Below are positions 58,378 to 64,000 of a stretch of 64,000 bases of DNA, in pieces. Positions within the stretch are counted from its first letter, which is position 1, and each line of letters starts with the position of its first letter. The stretch lies in assembly GCA_004352715.1 (NCBI GenBank), contig SCFE01000067.1, positions 900,285 to 964,284 of the forward strand, given 5' to 3'. The DNA comes from Hofstenia miamia (taxonomy: Eukaryota > Xenacoelomorpha > Acoela). Position numbers and translations under genes: made by a program. The notes below the pieces were generated by a model that saw only the letters and a list, made by a program, of their open reading frames with translations, was not told where the DNA came from and ran no database searches.

Positions 58378-61348
58378 AAATAAAACATCCAATAAGATTG
58401 CAATAAGATTGTAGTTCTAATTTTTTGTAAGTTTACAATAAATTTATAGTAATCAATCACACTTGATTCTAGTTGCATATGTTAAAAATTGAGATGTAAT
58501 AGAACTTTTACTTCCCCCAAAGTTTTCCTTATTTTGAAAAAACCATTCAATGCATTGACATATGCCACCTATCAATTGATATTTGCTACTGCAATTGTAT
58601 AAAATTTGCTCTTGCTCCAAGACAACTATTTGAATCACTCTGAAAATTTAATGGGATCTAAGTTAGACAAATAACTATCTCAAGATTTTTGTTCATAAGG
58701 ATTCATCCATTACTTTTGAGAGATCCTGTTTACAAGCACACAACAGACCCAAAAGCAATACCTCATTTGCAGATAGATGCATCAAAGCTCATTACAATGG
58801 CACAAAGAAGATTTCAATTGTAATCTATGAAAGTAGCATTTTCTCACAACTGTGTATTCATTTTGCTCCAGTTAATTTTTTGCCAATAAATTTTGTTAGC
58901 AAATTTTGAGGAAATTATATCAGTTCTATTTGCTAAAATCAATTTGGTATTAGTTAGTTTGGTAATAGTTAATTTATACAATTCAATTTGAAAATTAAAA
59001 ATACAGGAAACTCAATTTAATAAAGCAAGATTTTCATGTGAGGTTTATTTGCACAGCTTGATTTCAAATATTTCATTGTGAGCTCAACAATTTTTAAAAA
59101 TCAGGTTATTTCAAACACTACCAAATTATGAAACACATGATTCAAATTTTAATAATGTTATCAATATCTAAATTTAATAATGTTAATTTTCTGTAGATGA
59201 TTCTTTCCACTTACAGTCTAGCTGTATGTACTATTAGGAGATATTAATACAATTGATTGAGAACATCATTTATTTGAACATGGCTGTTCAGAATTAATTG
59301 AATTTTGCTGTGTGTTAAATGATATATAGCAAAGAGGTTGTTAGGCAAGTGAGATTGAAATTCAAATTCTAGTATAATCCCATTGTTCTCCTAACTTTAT
59401 AAGAAAGTTATGGTAAAAGTTTACTAGGTACTTTTAACTCCTCTATTGCTAAGTAGTATATTTATTAAATCAATATAAATTATATTTCTTAAGATGCATT
59501 TTAATAACCTCCTTTGCTGTTCTGATTGTCTCAAGGCCAAGGAAACCTTTACATATCATTGAAGAAAAGGGTTCATAATTAAAACAAATACCAAATTTTA
59601 CATAGTGAATACTAATTATCTCAAAACAGATACCACTGTTGCTATAAACAATGTGATTTTTTACCAATTAAGTTGGTGAAGTATAATTTTTATAGAATGG
59701 CAGGCATTTACAGACAGATTTTTTCAATAGTGTTCTTTCCAATATAATGCAATTTGTCATTCCCTTAAAGAATAATAAATAAATAGATTCAGTGATTTGG
59801 TAATTCTCATCTGAAGTATTGAATTTGATCATAAAGACTCAGAAATTGGTCTCAAGTCTTGAAAAGTCTCAAATTGATTCACTACTCCCTAGTTATATTG
59901 CATTCCTTATTGAGCTCCAACAATACCAGCAGTCAATATTGTGTAAAGTATTTTACAAAAAATCTGTGACAATACAAATAGGTTAACATACAGGTTTTTG
60001 TAATTTATCTACCAATATGTGTTTCCAAGCAGACTTCCCTTACATATCATTCTGAAAACATTCCATGACTTTGCATTTCTAATATGTGCAGTTTGGCTTA
60101 TGGAAGGTATGGTGAAACATTATACATTGTAATTTTTTTTCCAGATATTTATAAATGTGTTTACAGGAATCAAAATGGTTAATATATTCATAGATTGTTA
60201 TGAGGCCTGCATATTGAACCTAATGCTTGAAAAGTGATTCTTGCTATTTTTATGGCTTCTCATCCAATGGACTGTAAAAGTAAAGAATGCACCCTAATTT
60301 TATGTGTAATGAACACGTTTGACTAAAATTAGTTTTCATTCATTATTCCAGAAAATATAGCCCCCTTATAAAATAATTTCCAAAAGACATATCTGCAGAG
60401 AGGGACAACAGACAGAGCCACAAAATACTAGCCAATAAAATTTTAGAATTAATATTTTTATGATTTTGCTTACTGTTATTTAGAAAAGTTTTATTTTGAA
60501 TATAGTAGTTGCTCTAGAGCATATTCAATCTCTGCATTTAAATTTAGATTAAAAAATTTTTCAGTGGCTATGAGTATTTGAATATACTTTGCATTTATCT
60601 CATCTTATATTAGTAATGTTTTTTTTGTAATGTGCTTTACTAAATTGAGAATAGCATATTTAGATAATTTCATATTGTAGCGTAATAGCAATGATTAAGA
60701 CTGTCAGGTAATACAACAGGCGAGTCACAACACAAGCTAGTAACTATGTTGAAAAATTAGAAATAAGTCGCATTGATAATGCAGCAAACAAGTGTAAAAT
60801 AGTTCTCTAAAATAAACATACATCACGCTAAAGCAAACACTTTAACCTTCACAGCACGGAAACCAATGATGTCACATTGATGATGATGACGTGTATTTAT
60901 CTAAACACTTAAAAAATTAAAACAAATACACTTTACAATGCTAAAAATCCCCAGATTATTTGTGAAATAAACTTTTTTATTTATTTTTTATTAATTTATT
61001 ATTACTATGTTTAGAAAGGATAATTTTTGAGCACTAGTGATGCTCATTTATATTACCCATGACATTTAAATTATTATTTGAATATTAAATCAGTTAGATT
61101 AATATTTCCTTGTATTACTTTACTTTTTATATTGTTCGAGAACCTAGTACATTCATTTGTATATATTTTATCTATATTACAACTAATTAATGCACTAGAA
61201 TTTATATAATTCCATATTTTACTTCCCCTAACTTGAAGAGAAAATCTTTCAAGGGCGGATAGAGGGAGGGGCGAGGGCGCCCGGCCCCCTCTAAAATAAG
61301 AAAACATCATTAAAATTGTGCAATGAAAATTACAAATGAAAATTGCTT
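58378..61348. other. AT-rich flank, no gene seen
   Basis: It contains one dispersed repeat (next entry). At 61251-61300 a GC-rich GGGCGGATAGAGGGAGGGGC stretch resembles a decayed hAT tip. Otherwise I see nothing. Confidence 0.4.
58630..58790 (+). repeat. Second copy of the LINE-like 3' repeat
   Basis: Aligns with about 45880-46020: TTTAATGGGATCTAAGTTAG, then TTCATAAGGATTCATCCATT and ACAACAGACCC. It lies 250 bp after the mariner remnant. Only the tail of the family is present. Confidence 0.5.
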
Positions 61349-62402
61349 AGTACCGTCAAATGGAGTGAATAGGAACAGCTTTTTTGGGTTATTTTCAAAG
61401 ATCTGGTATGCGTAAAATGTAGTTCATTGAACTTTTGCAGTATAATGTGTCATATAGATTCTGAGAATACATTTCAATAAAAGTAAGAATATTTGGTTTT
61501 CAGGAATTTTTTAAAATTCTTAAAGTATTCTTATTCACTCTTTTAGGTGGGGGTGAATAAGACACATGTGATTTTACTATATATATATATCATTATAAGT
61601 TTTTCTACTAATTCCAAAACTAACAAATCATTTTCAATTTTTAATTTCACCAGTGATCGAAATTTTCTTGCAAGAATAATTATTGTTTTTCATTTTCATT
61701 TGTATCTTTCTCCTTAACTGTTCTCTCAGTGATGTTCCTAGTCACCCAACGAACAATTTGTCAAAGTATTGAAGCTATTTACGTCTAAAACTTTTTCTCA
61801 TGGAGTTTTAATCTAAGATACCTTTTATATTCTCCGAAAAATTTATAAATTTTTGTGCCATGCCGGACTCCTGCATGAAAATTTATTTTAAAATTTCATG
61901 CCCTATCATGATGAAAATTAAAAGCACATTTCCAACAATGTTTACTGCATTGTTCCCACTTACCTCATTTGACGATACTCAATAGGGTTGGTCATATTCT
62001 TTGTATTCAAATTCAACGCTATGCACGTATTAAAACTCTAAAAACAAATTTGTGTAACAAATCAAAAGTCAGCATAATTTTTTTAATTTTAAAGATTTTA
62101 GTCAGAGATTTACATTTTTGAATTGTGGGATTTTCTTGAATTTTATCAACATATTTAACAATATTGAATTAATTAGAGACTAAGCACACAATCATAACAT
62201 GAGATTAAAATTTTGCAATTTACTTGTCTTATGCAATTGATTTATTTTGTAGGGCATAATGCATATATCTCCTAAAATATTAAAAAATTGCACTGATTCT
62301 ATGCTTCCATGTTTAGAGTCAGTAGATGGTGATTTCAGGCATAGTGATTAGTTTTAAAAATTGAAAATTCAATAAATTCATGCCCTCTCTAGTACGCATC
62401 TA
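61347..62402 (+). repeat. Duplicated block, copy A
   Basis: 1056 bp nearly identical to 62928-63982, with a handful of substitutions. It ends exactly at a single N (62403), which points to a contig joint inside a repeat or between alleles. Confidence 0.9.
61349..61979. mobile_element. MITE-like element, 631 bp, left copy
   Basis: The tips AGTACCGTCAAATGGAGTGA (61349) and CTTACCTCATTTGACGATACT (ending 61979) are inverted repeats over about 30 bp, ending in GGAACA/TGTTCC on the inner side. No open frame inside. A target duplication is not obvious. It lies within a larger duplicated block. Confidence 0.55.
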
Positions 62403-62403
62403 N

Positions 62404-62877
62404 TAACCGTATACATAACTTAAAGAACCACAATTCGGACTGGGTAATCAAAAGATCCCCAGAAGCAACTTGTCGCCCCGTGCTAATGAAAGCACTCCCG
62501 AATTGTCGCCGATCTTAAGCAATAAATATCATTTAAAGTAATAGATAAATAAAAGATACAACGGTAGACGGCAGCTTAAGAGTAGACAAAGTCTATTGAA
62601 CAATCGCTACAGTGTTTCTCAGTTATATACAAATAAGATTCATTTTTACCTGCCTTTGTTTACACTAATCAATATTCAACGTGGTTTAACATGTTTGCAA
62701 TAATTTTCCCTCGTAAATTAAATTTGAGCAAAACAAAAAGCACCAACGAGGGGACACAGAACTAATAGCAACAAAACTAATCTAGAATGTGGAACGTCAT
62801 GATGACGTCAAAATATAATGGAAATAGATCGAAAAGTAAAAAGATATAAATTGCACAAAGTTCCCCGAGCGACTCTA
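62404..62877. other. Unique spacer between duplicated blocks
   Basis: About 475 bp, less AT-rich at 62440-62520, with no coding frame or known motif. Confidence 0.4.
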
Positions 62878-62971
62878 CACTTAGTACCGTCAAATGGAGT
62901 GAATAGGAACAGTTTTTTGGGTTACACTTAGTACCGTCAAATGGAGTGAATAGGAACAGTTTTTTGGGTTA
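62878..62971 (+). repeat. Two tandem 47-bp units
   Basis: 62878-62924 and 62925-62971 are direct copies of the sequence starting CACTTAGTACCGTCAAATGG, so the first 47 bases of block B occur twice in a row. Confidence 0.9.
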
Positions 62972-63982
62972 TTTTCAAAGATCTGGTATGCGTAAAATGT
63001 AGTTCATTGACCTTTTGCAGTATAATGTGTCATATAGATTCTGAGAATACATTTCAATAAAAGTAAGAATATTTGGTTTTCAGGAATTTTTTAAAATTCT
63101 TAAAGTATTCTTATTCACTCTTTTAGGTGAGGCTGAATAAGACACATGTGATTTTACTATATATATATATCATTATAAGTTTTTCTACTAATTCCAAAAC
63201 TAACAAATCATTTTCAATTTTTAATTTCACCAGTGATCGAAATTTTCTTGCAAGAATAATTATTGTTTTTCATTTTCATTTGTATCTTTCTCCTTAACTG
63301 TTCTCTCAGTGATGTTCCTAGTCACCCAACGAACAATTTGTCAAAGTATTGAAGCTATTTACGTCTAAAACTTTTTCTCATGGAGTTTTAATCTAAGATA
63401 CCTTTTATATTCTCCGAAAAATTTATAAATTTTCGTGCCATGCCGGACTCCTGCATGAAAATTTATTTTAAAATTTCATGCCGTTTCATGATGAAAATTC
63501 AAGGCATAGTTCCAACAATGTTTACTGCACTGTTCCCACTTACCTCATTTGACGATACTCAATAGGTTTGTTCATATTCTTTGTATTCAAATTCAACGCT
63601 ATGCACGTATTAAAACTCTAAAAACAAATTTGTGTAACAAATCAAAAGTCAGCATAATTTTTTTAATTTTAAAGATTTTAGTCAGAGATTTACATTTTTG
63701 AATTGTGGGATTTTCTTGAATTTTATCAACATATTTAACAATATTGAATTAATTAGAGACTAAGCACACAATCATAACATGAGATTAAAATTTTGCAATT
63801 TACTTGTCTTATGCAATTGATTTATTTTGTAGGGCATAATGCATATATCTCCTAAAATATTAAAAAATTGCACTGATTCTATGCTTCCATGTTTAGAGTC
63901 AGTAGATGGTGATTTCAGGCATAGTGATTAGTTTTAAAAATTGAAAATTCAATAAATTCATGCCCTCTCTAGTACGCATCTA
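62928..63982 (+). repeat. Duplicated block, copy B
   Basis: Matches copy A, including the MITE-like element (62930-63559) and its inverted tips. Differences include GCCGTTTCATGATG for GCCCTATCATGATG. After 63982 it continues into sequence not seen after copy A. Confidence 0.9.
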
Positions 63983-64000
63983 TGCACTTAGCATTTTATT

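Noticed and set aside
1-64000. CRISPR arrays, bacterial operons, riboswitches, tRNA or rRNA genes
   Set aside because: None seen. Repeats are transposon-like or microsatellite, and no tRNA A/B box pair with a cloverleaf was recognised by eye. A tRNA scan would be needed to exclude them fully.

Overview
This window is AT-rich nuclear DNA (I estimate about 70% A+T, not computed) from an animal, most likely an invertebrate. Coding sequence is cut into short exons with GT/AG borders, and there are many (TA)n microsatellites. The DNA carries eukaryotic transposons: piggyBac, mariner, Tc1-like, pogo-like, several hAT families, MITEs and a Penelope-like retroelement. I cannot name the species. Seven runs of N longer than one base and four single Ns mark it as a draft scaffold.

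The one host gene I can support is a basonuclin-type zinc-finger gene on the minus strand. Exon 1 (41825-41232) encodes the basonuclin N-terminal domain. Three further exons follow at 15175-15025, 9669-9502 and 6871-6633. Their splice phases join without conflict (0/0, 1/1, 1/1, then 0), giving 1152 nt or 384 codons. One exon carries a C2H2 finger. The last visible exon stops just inside the first finger of the expected C-terminal pair, so at least one more exon should lie beyond base 1. About two thirds of the window is therefore basonuclin intron, and 41.9-64 kb is its 5' flank.

Layout. 1-6.6 kb: last intron, with a 2.16 kb element bearing roughly 320 bp inverted ends and, 88 bp away, a broken piggyBac transposase. 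6.6-15.2 kb: three small exons and a broken mariner. 15.2-41.2 kb: the large first intron, with a Penelope-like remnant, a cluster of hAT-type ends at 29 kb and a confused 35.6-41.2 kb block of hAT and Tc1-like copies joined by gaps and single Ns. 41.2-43.8 kb: exon 1 and its 5' flank. 43.8-64 kb: transposon graveyard, with a hAT element having a perfect 8-bp target duplication, MITEs, a pogo-like pseudogene, a hAT element nested in an older TA-flanked element, a mariner pseudogene and a 1.06 kb duplicated block at the right end.

Nothing here forms an operon-like system. The interest lies in the dispersed basonuclin gene, the transposon structures, and several apparent assembly joints that mimic tandem duplications.
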